A stretch of 64,000 nucleotides of DNA from Limnoglobus roseus (lineage in GTDB: Bacteria > Planctomycetota > Planctomycetia > Gemmatales > Gemmataceae). Shown here piece by piece: positions 1 to 10,894 of the stretch. The stretch is from NCBI RefSeq assembly GCF_008254045.1, contig NZ_CP042425.1, forward strand, positions 868,001 through 932,000. The letters are read 5' to 3'. Under the pieces are notes generated by a model, which did no database searches, was not told where the DNA came from, and was given only the letters and a program-made list of their open reading frames with translations. The stretch's first letter is position 1; every line of letters starts with the position of its first letter. Both the position numbers and the translations under genes were made by a program.

Positions 1-2073
1 TTCGACGCCGTCTTCGACATGGCCTCGCTGACGAAGTCGATCGCCACCGGCACGTCGGTGGCGCTGCTCGTTGAGCAGGGCAAAATCAAAGTCTCCGATC
101 CGGTGGCGAAGTACTGGCCGGCGTTCGCCGCCAACGGCAAGGAGGGCGTGACCGTCGAACACTGCTTGCTGCACACGGCCGGGCTGATCCCCGACAACTC
201 GATCAAGGATTACGTCGGCACGCGCGACGAGATGCTCGGCCGCGTCGCGAATTTGAAGCTCGAAGCGCCGCCGGGAACGCGGTTCAAGTACAGCGATGTC
301 GGCTACATCGTCCTCGGTGAGTTGGTCGCCAAGATCAGCGGCAAACCGCTCGACGAGTTCGCGGCCGAGAACGTCTTCAAGCCGTTGAAGATGACGAAGT
401 CCGGCTACAAGCCCGCCGCCGGGATGCCGTTCGCCATCACCGGGGTGCGCGACGGTAAGCCCATCGCCGGTGAGGTTCACGACCCGCGGGCGTTCGCCCT
501 CGGCGGCGTAGCCGGGCACGCGGGGTTGTTCAGCACGGCCGACGACGTGACGTGGTATTGCCGGATGCTCCTCCGCGGCGGCGAACTCGACGGCACGCGC
601 ATCCTCAGCCCGCTCGCGGTGAAGTTCTTCACCGACCCGCACCCTGTTCCCGGCGGTCTGCGGTCCTACGGGTGGGACGTGGACACCAGCTATTCCGGCC
701 CCCGCGGCGACCTGTTCCCGCCCGGCGACGGCTTCGGCCATACCGGCTTCACCGGCACGTCGGTCTGGGTCGATCCGCCGTCGAAGACCGCCATCATTAT
801 CCTGACCAACCGCCTTCACCCCGACGAGAAGAAGGGCAACTCGGCCGAGATCCGCCGGCAAGTTGCGAACATCGTGGCGAGCGCGATCACCACCGACAGC
901 GGGCGGCTGTTCCACCAGAAGGCGACCGCCGTTCGCACGGCTCCCGTGCTGACCGGCATCGACCTGCTGCGGCGCGACAAGTTCGCGAGTTTGAAGGGAA
1001 AGAACGTCGGCCTCGTGACGAACCACACCGGCCGCGCCGCCGACGGCACGCCCACGATTGACCTTCTCGCGAAGGCCGACGGCGTGAAGCTCGTCGCGCT
1101 GTTCAGTCCGGAACACGGCATCCGCGGCGAGAAGGACGAGAAGGTCGGCGACGGCAAGGACGAGCAAACCGGCCTGCCGGTGTTCAGCCTCTACGGCGAG
1201 CGCCGCAAGCCGACGGCCGAGACGCTCAAGGGCATCGACACGCTCGTCTACGACATCCAGGACATCGGCTGCCGGTTCTACACCTACTCCAGCACGCTCG
1301 GCCTCATCCTCGAAGCGGCGAAGGAGAACAACCTTCGCGTCGTCGTCCTCGACCGGCCAAACCCCATCGGCGGCGTCCTGGTAGAAGGCCCGGTGCGGGA
1401 CGAAGGCCGCGGCTCGTTCGTCGGCTACCACGACGTTCCGCTGCGGCACGGTCTGACCGTGGGCGAGATGGCGAGGATGTTCAACGCGGAGCGGAAGATC
1501 GGGGCCGACCTGGCCGTGGTGAAGTGCGAGAACTGGCGGCGCGGCGACACCTTCGACCGCACCGGCCTGCCGTGGCGGAACCCGTCGCCGAACATGCGGC
1601 ACCTCACCGCCGCGATGCTCTACCCCGGCGTCGGCCTGCTGGAGACGACGAACGTCAGCGTCGGCCGCGGCACGGAACGCCCGTTCGAGTGGATCGGCGC
1701 GCCGTGGATCGACGGCCGCAAGTTGGCCGCCGAACTGAACCGGGCGAAGCTGTCCGGCGTGAAGTTCGTGCCGACGAGTCGCACCCCGACGAGCTCCACG
1801 TTCAAAGACAAGGAGTGCGGCGGCATCGACATCATCGTCGAGGACTGGAACCGCTTGCGGCCGGTCCCCGTCGGCCTGTCGATGGCGGCGGCGTTGCGGA
1901 AGCTCTACCCGAAGGAGTGGGAAACAAAGCGGTTCGACACGCTGTTGCTTCATAAGGCCACGCTCGACGGCCTGACGGCGGGCAAATCCGTCGCCGAGTT
2001 GGAGAAGGCATGGCAGCCCGAGTTGCAAAAGTACCTCGACCGGCGAGCGGCGGTCCTGCTCTACGAGGAGTGA
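1..2073 (+). CDS. Serine beta-lactamase-like hydrolase fused to NamZ (DUF1343), 5' partial
   Basis: The frame is open to the first base, so the N-terminus lies outside the window. The N-terminal ~300 residues are a class C beta-lactamase/esterase domain: SxxK nucleophile motif in MASLTK, a Tyr-Ser-Asp motif (KYSDVGY) and a C-terminal HTG triad (GHTGFTG). The C-terminal ~370 residues match DUF1343/NamZ, an exo-N-acetylmuramidase of peptidoglycan turnover (VGLVTNHTG, FSPEHGIRG, YDIQDIGCRFYTY, DRPNPIGG). Family knowledge gives a muropeptide-processing role; substrate and any export signal cannot be judged from a partial gene. It ends 33 bases before the stop of the convergent dehydrogenase gene. 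Confidence 0.9.
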   Translation, partial: FDAVFDMASLTKSIATGTSVALLVEQGKIKVSDPVAKYWPAFAANGKEGVTVEHCLLHTAGLIPDNSIKDYVGTRDEMLGRVANLKLEAPPGTRFKYSDVGYIVLGELVAKISGKPLDEFAAENVFKPLKMTKSGYKPAAGMPFAITGVRDGKPIAGEVHDPRAFALGGVAGHAGLFSTADDVTWYCRMLLRGGELDGTRILSPLAVKFFTDPHPVPGGLRSYGWDVDTSYSGPRGDLFPPGDGFGHTGFTGTSVWVDPPSKTAIIILTNRLHPDEKKGNSAEIRRQVANIVASAITTDSGRLFHQKATAVRTAPVLTGIDLLRRDKFASLKGKNVGLVTNHTGRAADGTPTIDLLAKADGVKLVALFSPEHGIRGEKDEKVGDGKDEQTGLPVFSLYGERRKPTAETLKGIDTLVYDIQDIGCRFYTYSSTLGLILEAAKENNLRVVVLDRPNPIGGVLVEGPVRDEGRGSFVGYHDVPLRHGLTVGEMARMFNAERKIGADLAVVKCENWRRGDTFDRTGLPWRNPSPNMRHLTAAMLYPGVGLLETTNVSVGRGTERPFEWIGAPWIDGRKLAAELNRAKLSGVKFVPTSRTPTSSTFKDKECGGIDIIVEDWNRLRPVPVGLSMAAALRKLYPKEWETKRFDTLLLHKATLDGLTAGKSVAELEKAWQPELQKYLDRRAAVLLYEE

Positions 2074-2105
2074 GAACCGGCGGCCGGTCCTACCCCCACC
2101 TCCGA

Positions 2106-5024
2106 TCAACCCGTGAACAACTCGATCGGGTGAACGGCGTGGCGGCCGGTGAGGTCGCGGATCTGGTGGCGGCACGACGTGCCCGTGGCGATCACCGCCG
2201 CCGCGGGGTCGGCGGCCAGCGCGGGGAGGAGTTGTAAGCCGGCGATCTTCACACTGAGGTCGTAGTGCTCCTCTTCGTAGCCGAACGCCCCGGCCATGCC
2301 GCAACAGCCGGCGTCGAGGGTGGTCACGGCGAGGTCGGGTACGAGCTTCAACGCCGCTTGCGTGCCGCCGACGCCGACGAGCGCTTTCTGATGGCAGTGG
2401 CCGTGGAAGAGCGCTTTCGAAGTCTTCGCGCGAACCAGCAACTCGCACTTCTTCTCCGCGATCTCGTTCGCCAACCACGACTCGATCAGGAACGCCGACG
2501 CCGCGACGCGCTTGGCCGCATCGCCGGGCACCAACTCCGGCCACTCGTCGGCAAGCGTGAGGACGCAACTCGGCTCCAACCCCAGGATCGGCACACCCGC
2601 GTCGGCGGCGGCGATCAGCTTCGCGATGCCGCGCTCGGCCAGTCCTTGAGCCGCCGTGAGGAAGCCCTTCGAGATCATCGCCCGCCCGCAACAGACGTTC
2701 GCGAGTTGCACCGAGTAGCCGGCCTTCTCCAACACTTCGACCGCCGCCCGACCGATGTGCGGTTCCTGGTAGGTGGTGAAGCAGTCGTCGAGAAGCACTA
2801 CCGAGCGGCGAGCGGCGAGCGGCGAGCGTTTCGAGAACCAGCGGCGGAAGTGCTGCCGGTGGAACTCCGGCAAGCTCCGGCGGCGGTCGAACCCGGTAGA
2901 CCACTGCATCACGCGGCGGATCAGGCTCCGGCGGCCGAACCAGTTCAACGGCCCGGCAACTTGCGACGCCAGCGGCGAGAGCCAGTCGATGTTCTTGAGC
3001 ATGAGGTGCCCGACCGGCCGCGGCCGCCGGCGGTAGTACGCCTGCTGCCACTCGGCCTTCAGCTTCGCCACGTCGACGTTGCTCGGGCATTCGGCCTTGC
3101 ACGCCTTGCACGATAGGCAGAGGTCCATCACGTCGGCCACCCACCGCTCTTCCAGTGCGGAGTGCGAAGCGCGGATCGCAGCGTGCGGAGGAAAGCTTTC
3201 GGTTTTGACCTCCGCGTTCCGCACGCCGCGCTCCGCACTCAAGGCGAGTCGCAGGGCGTTCGCCCGGCCGCGCGTGCTGTCGCGCTCGTCCATCGTCGCG
3301 CGGTAACTCGGGCACATCGAGCCGCCCTGCGTCTTGCGGCAGACGCCGGCCCCGTTGCAGAGTTCGATGCTGCGGAAGAAGCCGCCCTGCTTCTCGTAGT
3401 TGAAGACCGTCGGCGGTTCGGCGACCGTGTGGCCGGGCGTGAACCGGAGGTTCTCCTCCATCGCCGGACCGTTGACAACCTTGCCGGGGTTGAGCACGTT
3501 CGTCGGGTCGAACGCCCGCTTGATGTCCCGGAAGCCGTCGTAGATGGCGTCACCGAACATCTTCCGGTTCCACTCGCTGCGCACGAGGCCGTCGCCGTGC
3601 TCGCCGCTGAGACTGCCGCCGAACTCGAGCACCAGGTCGGTCACGTCGGTCATGATCGCCCGCATCCGCACCACGTCGCCGGGGTCGTGCAGGTTCAGTA
3701 CCGGCCGGATGTGCAGGCAGCCGACGCTGGCGTGGCCGTAGAACGTGCCGTCGGTGCCGTGCTTGTGGAAGATCTCGCGGAACCGCGTCGCGAACTCCGG
3801 CAGCTTCTCCGGCGACACGGCCGTGTCTTCGCAGAACGTGATCGGCTTGCCGTCGCCGGCCATCCCGTACAGCAGCGGCACGGCCGCCGACCGCAGGTTC
3901 CAGAGCGGGTCACGCAACTGCGGGTCGTTGGCCGTCACCGCCACGGTCAGCCCCTTCGCCCCGCGGAGCTTCGCCGACAACTTCTCGACGAGGGCGGCCG
4001 CTTCGCTCGCGGTGTCGGTGATGAATTCGACCATCAACACGGCGGCCGGCGTGCCGTGGATGGCCCCCATCGCGTGCTTCAGCGACCGCTGTTGGCGGGC
4101 CAGGTTCAGCAGCAGTTCGTCCATTAACTCGACGGCCGACGGCTTGAATTCCAGACAGACCGCGAGCGCATCGAGCGCAGCCCGCAGCGAGTCGAACTGC
4201 GGTACGAGCAATCCGCGGTGGACCGGCTTCGGCACCAGCGACAACTCAGCCGAAGACACGACGGCGAGCGTACCTTCGCTGCCGACGATGAGCGGCACGA
4301 GTGTGTTCGGCTTCACGTCCGCGAGGTTGTACCCGCTCACCCGGCGGACGATCTTCGGGAACCGGCGGTCGATCTCGTCGGCGTTCGTGGTGACGACGCG
4401 CTCGACGGTGCGGTAGATGTCTCCTTCGCGGTCGCGGCGTTCGAGCTTGCGTTGCTTCTCCGTAGCCGTCAGCGGGCCGAAGGTGGTGCGCGTGCCGTCG
4501 GAGAGAATGGCAGACAGAGAGCGGACGTGGTCGATGGTCTTGCCGTATCGAATGGAGCGGGAGCCGGCGGAGTTGTTGCCGATCATGCCGCCGATGGTCG
4601 CCCGGCTCGCGGTCGCCACGTCGGGGCCGAAGAAGAGGTTGTGCGGCGCGAGTTCCCGGTTCAGTTGATCGAGCACCACCCCGGGCTGTACGCGAACGGT
4701 ACGATTTGCCGCGTCGATCTCGCCAACGCGGTTCAGGTACTTCGAGCAGTCCAGCACGATGCCGGGGCCGATCGACTGCCCCGAGAGACTCGTCCCGCCG
4801 CCGCGGGCGGTGATCGGCACGCTCAGGTCGGCGGCGATCTGCACCGCGACGAGCACATCTTCCTCGGTCTTCGGGATCACCACGCCGAGGGGCGGAATCT
4901 GGTAATGGCTGGCGTCGGTGGCGTACAGGCGGCGGGACGTGTCGTCGAAGCGGACCTCGCCGGTCACGTGCCGGGCGAGGTACCGGACCAGCGAATCGTG
5001 CCGCACCGCCGCGAAGTTGCTCAT
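2106..5024 (-). CDS. FAD-linked oxidase with 4Fe-4S and CCG domains (YdiJ/GlpC-like D-2-hydroxyacid dehydrogenase)
   Basis: The 972-residue protein has, in order, a PCMH-type FAD domain (ARGGGTSLSGQS near residue 80; NNSAGSRSIRYGKT near 150), an FAD-oxidase C-terminal domain with a GHASVGCLHIRP motif, and a ferredoxin-like part with clusters CNGAGVCRKTQGGSMCP and CLSCKACKAECP. CCG heterodisulfide-type motifs follow (NVCCGRAM, DAGCCGMAG). This is the architecture of E. coli YdiJ (about 1000 aa), which oxidises D-2-hydroxyglutarate; D-lactate or glycolate are alternatives. A stretch near residues 590-620 looks like an insertion between the Fe-S motifs. The start is the ATG at 5024. Confidence 0.92.
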   Translation of the reverse strand: MSNFAAVRHDSLVRYLARHVTGEVRFDDTSRRLYATDASHYQIPPLGVVIPKTEEDVLVAVQIAADLSVPITARGGGTSLSGQSIGPGIVLDCSKYLNRVGEIDAANRTVRVQPGVVLDQLNRELAPHNLFFGPDVATASRATIGGMIGNNSAGSRSIRYGKTIDHVRSLSAILSDGTRTTFGPLTATEKQRKLERRDREGDIYRTVERVVTTNADEIDRRFPKIVRRVSGYNLADVKPNTLVPLIVGSEGTLAVVSSAELSLVPKPVHRGLLVPQFDSLRAALDALAVCLEFKPSAVELMDELLLNLARQQRSLKHAMGAIHGTPAAVLMVEFITDTASEAAALVEKLSAKLRGAKGLTVAVTANDPQLRDPLWNLRSAAVPLLYGMAGDGKPITFCEDTAVSPEKLPEFATRFREIFHKHGTDGTFYGHASVGCLHIRPVLNLHDPGDVVRMRAIMTDVTDLVLEFGGSLSGEHGDGLVRSEWNRKMFGDAIYDGFRDIKRAFDPTNVLNPGKVVNGPAMEENLRFTPGHTVAEPPTVFNYEKQGGFFRSIELCNGAGVCRKTQGGSMCPSYRATMDERDSTRGRANALRLALSAERGVRNAEVKTESFPPHAAIRASHSALEERWVADVMDLCLSCKACKAECPSNVDVAKLKAEWQQAYYRRRPRPVGHLMLKNIDWLSPLASQVAGPLNWFGRRSLIRRVMQWSTGFDRRRSLPEFHRQHFRRWFSKRSPLAARRSVVLLDDCFTTYQEPHIGRAAVEVLEKAGYSVQLANVCCGRAMISKGFLTAAQGLAERGIAKLIAAADAGVPILGLEPSCVLTLADEWPELVPGDAAKRVAASAFLIESWLANEIAEKKCELLVRAKTSKALFHGHCHQKALVGVGGTQAALKLVPDLAVTTLDAGCCGMAGAFGYEEEHYDLSVKIAGLQLLPALAADPAAAVIATGTSCRHQIRDLTGRHAVHPIELFTG

Positions 5025-5211
5025 GGGGGCATTTTACGAGATCGCGGCGGGTGGAGATTTTCCGGCGACAAGGGTTGAAGTTTCGCTCACGCGAACGAAC
5101 ATAGTCTTCACGGACGGCCGGTGCGGCTCGCGGGATGCGGGTCGGGCGGCGGGGCCGCTCTTGCGTGCCGCCGATTCCGGACGATGGATTCGCTCTGTAA
5201 GGAGAAGCAGC

Positions 5212-5721
5212 ATGTTCGCACGCCGCACTTTGATGGCCGGAGCCATCGCCCTTCTCGGCCTGTCGGCCGACACCGCCTCGGCTCAAATGATCCCGCCACC
5301 GGCCGCGTTGCCGACGACGGTCGTGACGCAATCGACGCCAGCAGTGGAAACCACGACGGCCCACCGCGGGTTGTTCGGCCGCCGCGCCGCCCGCACCACC
5401 GTCACGCCGGCGAGCTACACCACGCCGGTGATGACGGCCCCGGTCCTGTCGCAAGCCGCGACCGTGACCCAGACCCAGTTGACAATTCCCGTACCGATGC
5501 CGATGCCGTCGACGACGGTGCCGAGCGTGACCACGACCCCGGGCGTCACCACCACGCCGACGATTGTGACGACCACCCCGCCCGTCGTGACGACGGAATC
5601 GGCCCCGATGATGAGCACGACCGCGGCCCCGGTCACGGTGACGGAAGGGACCACGACCCCCGCCGCCGGCCGCGTGCGGACCACCCGCACGGGTCTGTTC
5701 AGCCGCATCTTCCGCCGGTAA
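5212..5721 (+). CDS. Secreted Thr/Val/Pro-rich low-complexity protein
   Basis: An ATG at 5212 lies 6 bases after AAGGAGA, an excellent ribosome binding site; the same frame is open further upstream without one. The 169-residue product has a signal peptide (MFARRTLMAGAIALLGLS, cleavage probably after TASA), then a low-complexity Thr/Val/Pro region. Two short basic boxes are related: HRGLFGRRAART near residue 45 and TRTGLFSRIFRR at the C-terminus. No enzymatic domain is recognised. Such proteins in planctomycetes are usually uncharacterised envelope proteins. A perfect hairpin terminator follows. Confidence 0.75.
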   Translation: MFARRTLMAGAIALLGLSADTASAQMIPPPAALPTTVVTQSTPAVETTTAHRGLFGRRAARTTVTPASYTTPVMTAPVLSQAATVTQTQLTIPVPMPMPSTTVPSVTTTPGVTTTPTIVTTTPPVVTTESAPMMSTTAAPVTVTEGTTTPAAGRVRTTRTGLFSRIFRR

Positions 5722-5743
5722 GACGAACCGTCAGTAAACTTCC

Positions 5744-5778
5744 CCGGCGGGCGTCGGACTCACTCCGACGCCCGCCGG
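5744..5778 (+). terminator. Rho-independent terminator, 15-bp perfect stem
   Basis: The arms 5744-5758 and 5764-5778 are exact reverse complements around a 5-base loop (CTCAC), followed by TTGCTTTCT. It lies 22 bases after the stop of the low-complexity secreted protein and insulates galE. Confidence 0.85.
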
Positions 5779-5809
5779 TTGCTTTCTCCTCGACACGCGG
5801 CAGACACTC

Positions 5810-6796
5810 ATGCGGATTCTTGTGACGGGCGGCGCGGGGTACATCGGCTCCCACACGGTCAAGCTCCTCCTCGCCCGCGGCCACGCGGTGACGGTCTACG
5901 ACAACCTCTCCTTCGGCCACCGGGACGCCGTGCCGAAGGAAACGCTCGTCGTCGGCGACCTCAAGGACATCGACCACCTCGACCAGATCATGGTGGTGAA
6001 CCAGATCGAGGCGGTGATCCACTTCGCCGCCTTCGCCTACGTCGGCGAGTCGGTGACGAACCCGGCGAAGTACTACCAGAACAACCTGCTCAACAGCATG
6101 AACCTGCTGGAGCGAGTCCGGCGGCTCGGCATCCCGCGGTTCGTCTTCTCCAGCACCTGCGCGACCTACGGCGTGCCGACCGCGATGCCGATCACCGAGG
6201 ACGAGAAGCAGTCGCCGATCAACCCCTACGGCAACTCGAAGTTCTGCTTCGAGAAGATGCTGGCCGACTACGCCGCCGCGTACCCGCTCGGGTTCACGGC
6301 CCTGCGGTACTTCAACGCGAGCGGGGCCGCCCCGGACGGCAGCATCGGCGAAGACCACACGCCGGAGACGCACCTGATCCCGCTCGTGCTACAAGTGGCG
6401 CTCGGCCAGCGGCCGCACATCGAGATTTTCGGCACCGACTACCCGACGTCGGACGGCACGTGCATCCGCGATTACATCCACGTCGACGACCTGGCGGAAG
6501 CCCACCTGCTCGCCCTGGAGAAGATTCAGCCGAACCAGGGGAACTTCTACAACGTCGGCATCGGCCGCGGGTACAGTGTCCGCGAAGTGATCCAGGTGGC
6601 CGAGGAAGTGACGGGCAAGAAAATCGCCGTGAAGGAAGCCCCTCGACGGGCCGGCGATCCGCCATCGCTGGTGGCCGGCAGCGACAAGATCCGCCGCGAG
6701 TTGGGCTGGCAGCCGAAGTACACGCAGTTGCGGGCAATCCTCGAAACGGCCTGGAACTGGCACAAAGCCCACCCGAAGGGCTACGGCGACAAGTAG
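5810..6796 (+). CDS. galE: UDP-glucose 4-epimerase
   Basis: GalE interconverts UDP-glucose and UDP-galactose with bound NAD in the cytoplasm, supplying sugars for the envelope. The 328-residue protein (family about 330-340) is an extended short-chain dehydrogenase: Rossmann GGAGYIGSH at residues 7-15, the catalytic SSTCATYG segment near 114-121, and YGNSK with Tyr140 and Lys144. RYFNASGA and the C-terminal RAGDPPSLVA motif are GalE hallmarks. It is monocistronic between two terminators. Confidence 0.95.
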   Translation: MRILVTGGAGYIGSHTVKLLLARGHAVTVYDNLSFGHRDAVPKETLVVGDLKDIDHLDQIMVVNQIEAVIHFAAFAYVGESVTNPAKYYQNNLLNSMNLLERVRRLGIPRFVFSSTCATYGVPTAMPITEDEKQSPINPYGNSKFCFEKMLADYAAAYPLGFTALRYFNASGAAPDGSIGEDHTPETHLIPLVLQVALGQRPHIEIFGTDYPTSDGTCIRDYIHVDDLAEAHLLALEKIQPNQGNFYNVGIGRGYSVREVIQVAEEVTGKKIAVKEAPRRAGDPPSLVAGSDKIRRELGWQPKYTQLRAILETAWNWHKAHPKGYGDK

Positions 6797-6804
6797 CGGG
6801 CGCA

Positions 6805-6830
6805 AGCCCAGGGACGGCCGTCCCTGGGCT
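6805..6830. terminator. Bidirectional hairpin between convergent genes
   Basis: A 26-base perfect palindrome (13-bp arms) followed by TTTTC on the + strand. It lies between galE and the convergent membrane protein gene and can serve both. Confidence 0.8.
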
Positions 6831-6837
6831 TTTCGGT

Positions 6838-8049
<1,212 letters not shown>

Positions 8050-8054
8050 GAAAG

Positions 8055-8079
8055 CACCCGGCGTGAGGGACGCCGGGTG
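8055..8079 (-). promoter_or_regulatory. Hairpin directly upstream of the DUF5009 gene start
   Basis: The arms 8055-8063 and 8071-8079 (9 bp, perfect) enclose a 7-base loop and end five bases before the preferred ATG. In the mRNA this would hide the ribosome binding region. It could control translation, or terminate read-through from hemB. The role is inferred. Confidence 0.45.
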
Positions 8080-8169
8080 TTGTATCGTGCCGCGGGCGGC
8101 GGCCAAGTTCCAGACCGATTCGGCGTCGTGGTGAAGCAGGTCGAATTGATCGGCGAACCGTTTGCGAAG

Positions 8170-8201
8170 CAATCACTGTTGGGGCTTCGCAGCAGTGATT
8201 G
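8170..8201 (-). terminator. Candidate terminator after hemB
   Basis: The inverted repeat CAATCACTG / CAGTGATTG (8170-8178 and 8193-8201) with a 14-base loop lies 23 bases past the hemB stop on the minus strand. There is no clear U-tract, so terminator is a moderate call. Confidence 0.45.
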
Positions 8202-8223
8202 GCCACGAAGCGAGCAGGCTTTC

Positions 8224-9243
8224 TTACCCCGTCCGCAGCCACTTCGCCGCGTCCTTCGCGTGGTACGTCAGGATCATGTCGGCACCAGCCCGCTTGATGC
8301 TCGTCAGAATCTCCAGCGTCACGCGACGTTCGTCGATCCAGCCGTTGCGGGCGGCGGCCTTCACCATCGCGAACTCGCCGCTCACGTTGTACGCGGCCAC
8401 CGGCAACCCAAACGTCTCCTTCACCCGGTGGATGATGTCCAGGTACGACAACGCCGGCTTCACCATCACGAGGTCGGCCCCCTCTTGCACGTCGAGGGCC
8501 ACTTCGCGAATCGCCTCGTTCGTGTTGGCCGGGTCCATCTGGTAGGTCGAGCGGTCGCCGAACGACGGCGGGCTTTCGGCCGCGTCGCGGAACGGGCCGT
8601 AGAAGCCGCTCGCGTACTTCGCCGCGTAGCTCAGGATCGGTAGATTCGCGAAACCGGCGTCATCGAGGCCACGGCGAATGGCCTGCACCATGCCGTCCAT
8701 CATGCCGCTCGGGGCGACGAGGTCGGCCCCCGCCTTCGCGTGGCTGACACACTGCGCGGCCAGCAGCGGCAGCGTGGCGTCATTGTCCACGTCGAGGCCG
8801 GCGTGCGTCTCGCACAGCGGGCCGCAGTGGCCGTGGTCGGTGTACTCGCACAGGCACTCGTCGGTGACGAGGTACACGTCCTGCCCGTAAGCCTTGCGCA
8901 GAGCGCGAAGGCTCTGCTGCACGATGCCGTCCTCGTCCAGCGACACTCGGCCTTCGGGGTCTTTCTTCGGCGGGATGCCGAACAGCATGAACGAGCGAAC
9001 GCCGAGTTCCTTCGCGGCCCCGACTTCCTCGACGAGCGTGTCCACGCTGAGTTGGAAGTTGCCCGGCATCGACGCGATCTCGTTCCGCACGCCGCGGCCG
9101 GTTCGCACGAACAGCGGCAGGATGAAGTCGCCCGCGTCGAGTTTCGTCTCGCGCACGAGTTCGCGCAGGATCGGTGACGACCGCAACCGGCGGGGGCGGA
9201 CCGTGGGGAAGCCGGCAGTCGGGAATGGAAGCTGCGAAGCCAT
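8224..9243 (-). CDS. hemB: Delta-aminolevulinic acid dehydratase (porphobilinogen synthase)
   Basis: HemB condenses two 5-aminolevulinate molecules to porphobilinogen in heme biosynthesis. The 339-residue protein from the ATG at 9243 fits the family length (about 330); the open frame to 9363 runs into a repeat and is rejected as start. The zinc-binding [14 protein letters not shown] segment has Cys130, Cys132 and Cys140. The Schiff-base lysines are Lys209 ([13 protein letters not shown]) and Lys262 ([11 protein letters not shown]). Confidence 0.96.
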   Translation of the reverse strand: MASQLPFPTAGFPTVRPRRLRSSPILRELVRETKLDAGDFILPLFVRTGRGVRNEIASMPGNFQLSVDTLVEEVGAAKELGVRSFMLFGIPPKKDPEGRVSLDEDGIVQQSLRALRKAYGQDVYLVTDECLCEYTDHGHCGPLCETHAGLDVDNDATLPLLAAQCVSHAKAGADLVAPSGMMDGMVQAIRRGLDDAGFANLPILSYAAKYASGFYGPFRDAAESPPSFGDRSTYQMDPANTNEAIREVALDVQEGADLVMVKPALSYLDIIHRVKETFGLPVAAYNVSGEFAMVKAAARNGWIDERRVTLEILTSIKRAGADMILTYHAKDAAKWLRTG

Positions 9244-9288
9244 GACGCTCTCCGAGTTGTGCGAGATACCGAATTGTATCGGGCCTTC

Positions 9289-9365
9289 TTTTGGAACCCA
9301 GAGCGGAAGCGGCGGGGTGGCGAGGCCGTCTCCACACCCCGTCGCTTCCGCTCTGGGTTCCAAAA
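9289..9365. repeat. Long inverted repeat (REP/MITE-like), family 1
   Basis: The 31-base arms 9289-9319 and 9335-9365 are reverse complements with one mismatch, around a 15-base loop; each arm contains GGAACCCAGAGCGGAAGCG. It lies between the divergent hemB and DUF1501 genes, where a terminator would serve neither. A dispersed hairpin element is more likely, which is inference without a genome-wide search. Confidence 0.7.
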
Positions 9366-9468
9366 ATCGCGGCCCCTCGCGGCCCCAAACTCATTTGACG
9401 CCCTGCCCGCGGTCGATTACTTTAACACCATCCCACCCCACGGCTCCCATCTCCTCGGAGCATCGTAA

Positions 9469-10872
9469 ATGTCGGCCGATAAGCTCCCGCGATCCTGCCC
9501 CGGTCCGAACCGCCGCGATTTCCTCCGCTTCGGGTCTGTCGCCGTCGCGTCGACCGCGTTGGGCGTCACGCCGTTCCGGGCGAAAGCGAGTACGTCGTCG
9601 AACGACCCGGCCGTCATCTTCGTCTGGCTGCCGGGCGGGCCGCCGCACCAAGATACCTTCGACATGAAGCCGGACTCGCCGGCCGAGTACCGCGGGCCGT
9701 ACAAGCCGATCCACACGAACGTCCCCGGCATTGACATCTGCGAGTACCTGCCGAAGCTGGCGACGATGGCCGACAAGTACGCGATCATCCGCAGCATCGC
9801 GCACACGTTCGCGGACCACGGCGGCGGGCACAAGAAGTTCCTCACCGGCCGCGACCCGATGCAGCCGACGGGCTTCATCAACGACTACCCGATGGTCGGC
9901 TCGATGGCGGCGAAGATGCTCGCCCACAAGCACGCCGGCGTGCCGAACTACATCGCCGGCGTGGACGGCGGCCGCCAGAACATCGACACGTTCAGCTTCG
10001 GCTCGTCGTACCTCGGCCCGAACACGTACCCGTTCACCATCGTCGGCGACCCGTCGGACAAGAAGTTCGAGATCAAGAACCTGTCCCTGCTGCCCGGCAC
10101 GGAAGAGAAGATCGCCGACCGACTGTCGCTGCTGGAAAAGATCAATAAGCCGCTCGTCGGCGACCTGACCGGCAACGCCGCCACTCAAGACACGTTCCGC
10201 CAACGTGCCCTGGAACTGGTGACGAAGGACACGGCCAAGTCCGCGTTCGACCTGACGAAAGAGCCGGCCAAACTCCGCGAACGGTACGGCAACCACCGCT
10301 ACGGCCAGCGGGCGCTGATGGCCCGGCGGTTGGTCGAACACGGGGCGAGTTGGGTGACGATGGTCATGGAAAACGCCACGCCGCCCGGCGAGCAGATGGT
10401 GAAGAACCACACGTACAACTGGGACTCGCACGCGGTCAACTGTCACATCTTCGAGGACACGCAGTTCAAGCTCGGCTTCCTCGATCAAGCGATTTCGGCC
10501 CTCATCGAAGACCTGTACGCCCGCGGCCTCGACAAGCGGGTGCTGCTCGTCGTGACCGGCGAGTTCGGCCGTACGCCGAAGATCGAATACTCGAAGGGCA
10601 CGCAGACGGGCGTCTCGCAACCCGGCCGCGACCACTGGCCGTCGGCGATGTCGATTCTGGTCAGCGGCGGCGGGATGAAGATGGGCCAAACGATCGGCAG
10701 CACGACGAGCAAGGCCGAGACGCCCAAGGACCGGCCGATGGTCCCGGAAGACCTGTGGGCGACGGTGTTCAACCACCTGCACATCGACTACGCGAGCACG
10801 AGTTTCCCCGACGGCACCGGCCGGCCGATGCCGATGCTGCCGCGCGGCGAGCCGATCAAGGAACTGGTGTAG
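9469..10872 (+). CDS. DUF1501 domain protein, Tat-exported
   Basis: The 467-residue protein starts with a twin-arginine signal (PNRRDFLRFGSVAVASTALG), so it is exported folded. The remainder is the sulfatase-like DUF1501 fold abundant in planctomycetes: WLPGGPPHQDTFDMKP, RSIAHTFADHGGGHK, LLVVTGEFGRTPKI and GRDHWPSAMS. DUF1501 genes normally pair with DUF1549/DUF1553 cytochrome-like genes; none is adjacent here. The enzymatic role of the family is not established. Confidence 0.92.
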   Translation: MSADKLPRSCPGPNRRDFLRFGSVAVASTALGVTPFRAKASTSSNDPAVIFVWLPGGPPHQDTFDMKPDSPAEYRGPYKPIHTNVPGIDICEYLPKLATMADKYAIIRSIAHTFADHGGGHKKFLTGRDPMQPTGFINDYPMVGSMAAKMLAHKHAGVPNYIAGVDGGRQNIDTFSFGSSYLGPNTYPFTIVGDPSDKKFEIKNLSLLPGTEEKIADRLSLLEKINKPLVGDLTGNAATQDTFRQRALELVTKDTAKSAFDLTKEPAKLRERYGNHRYGQRALMARRLVEHGASWVTMVMENATPPGEQMVKNHTYNWDSHAVNCHIFEDTQFKLGFLDQAISALIEDLYARGLDKRVLLVVTGEFGRTPKIEYSKGTQTGVSQPGRDHWPSAMSILVSGGGMKMGQTIGSTTSKAETPKDRPMVPEDLWATVFNHLHIDYASTSFPDGTGRPMPMLPRGEPIKELV

Positions 10873-10894
10873 AAGTCCTCCGACGGGCGAAACC

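Noticed and set aside
2265..5078. Several long plus-strand frames across 2.2-5.1 kb
   Set aside because: All are antisense shadows of the FAD/Fe-S dehydrogenase, which has full motif support.
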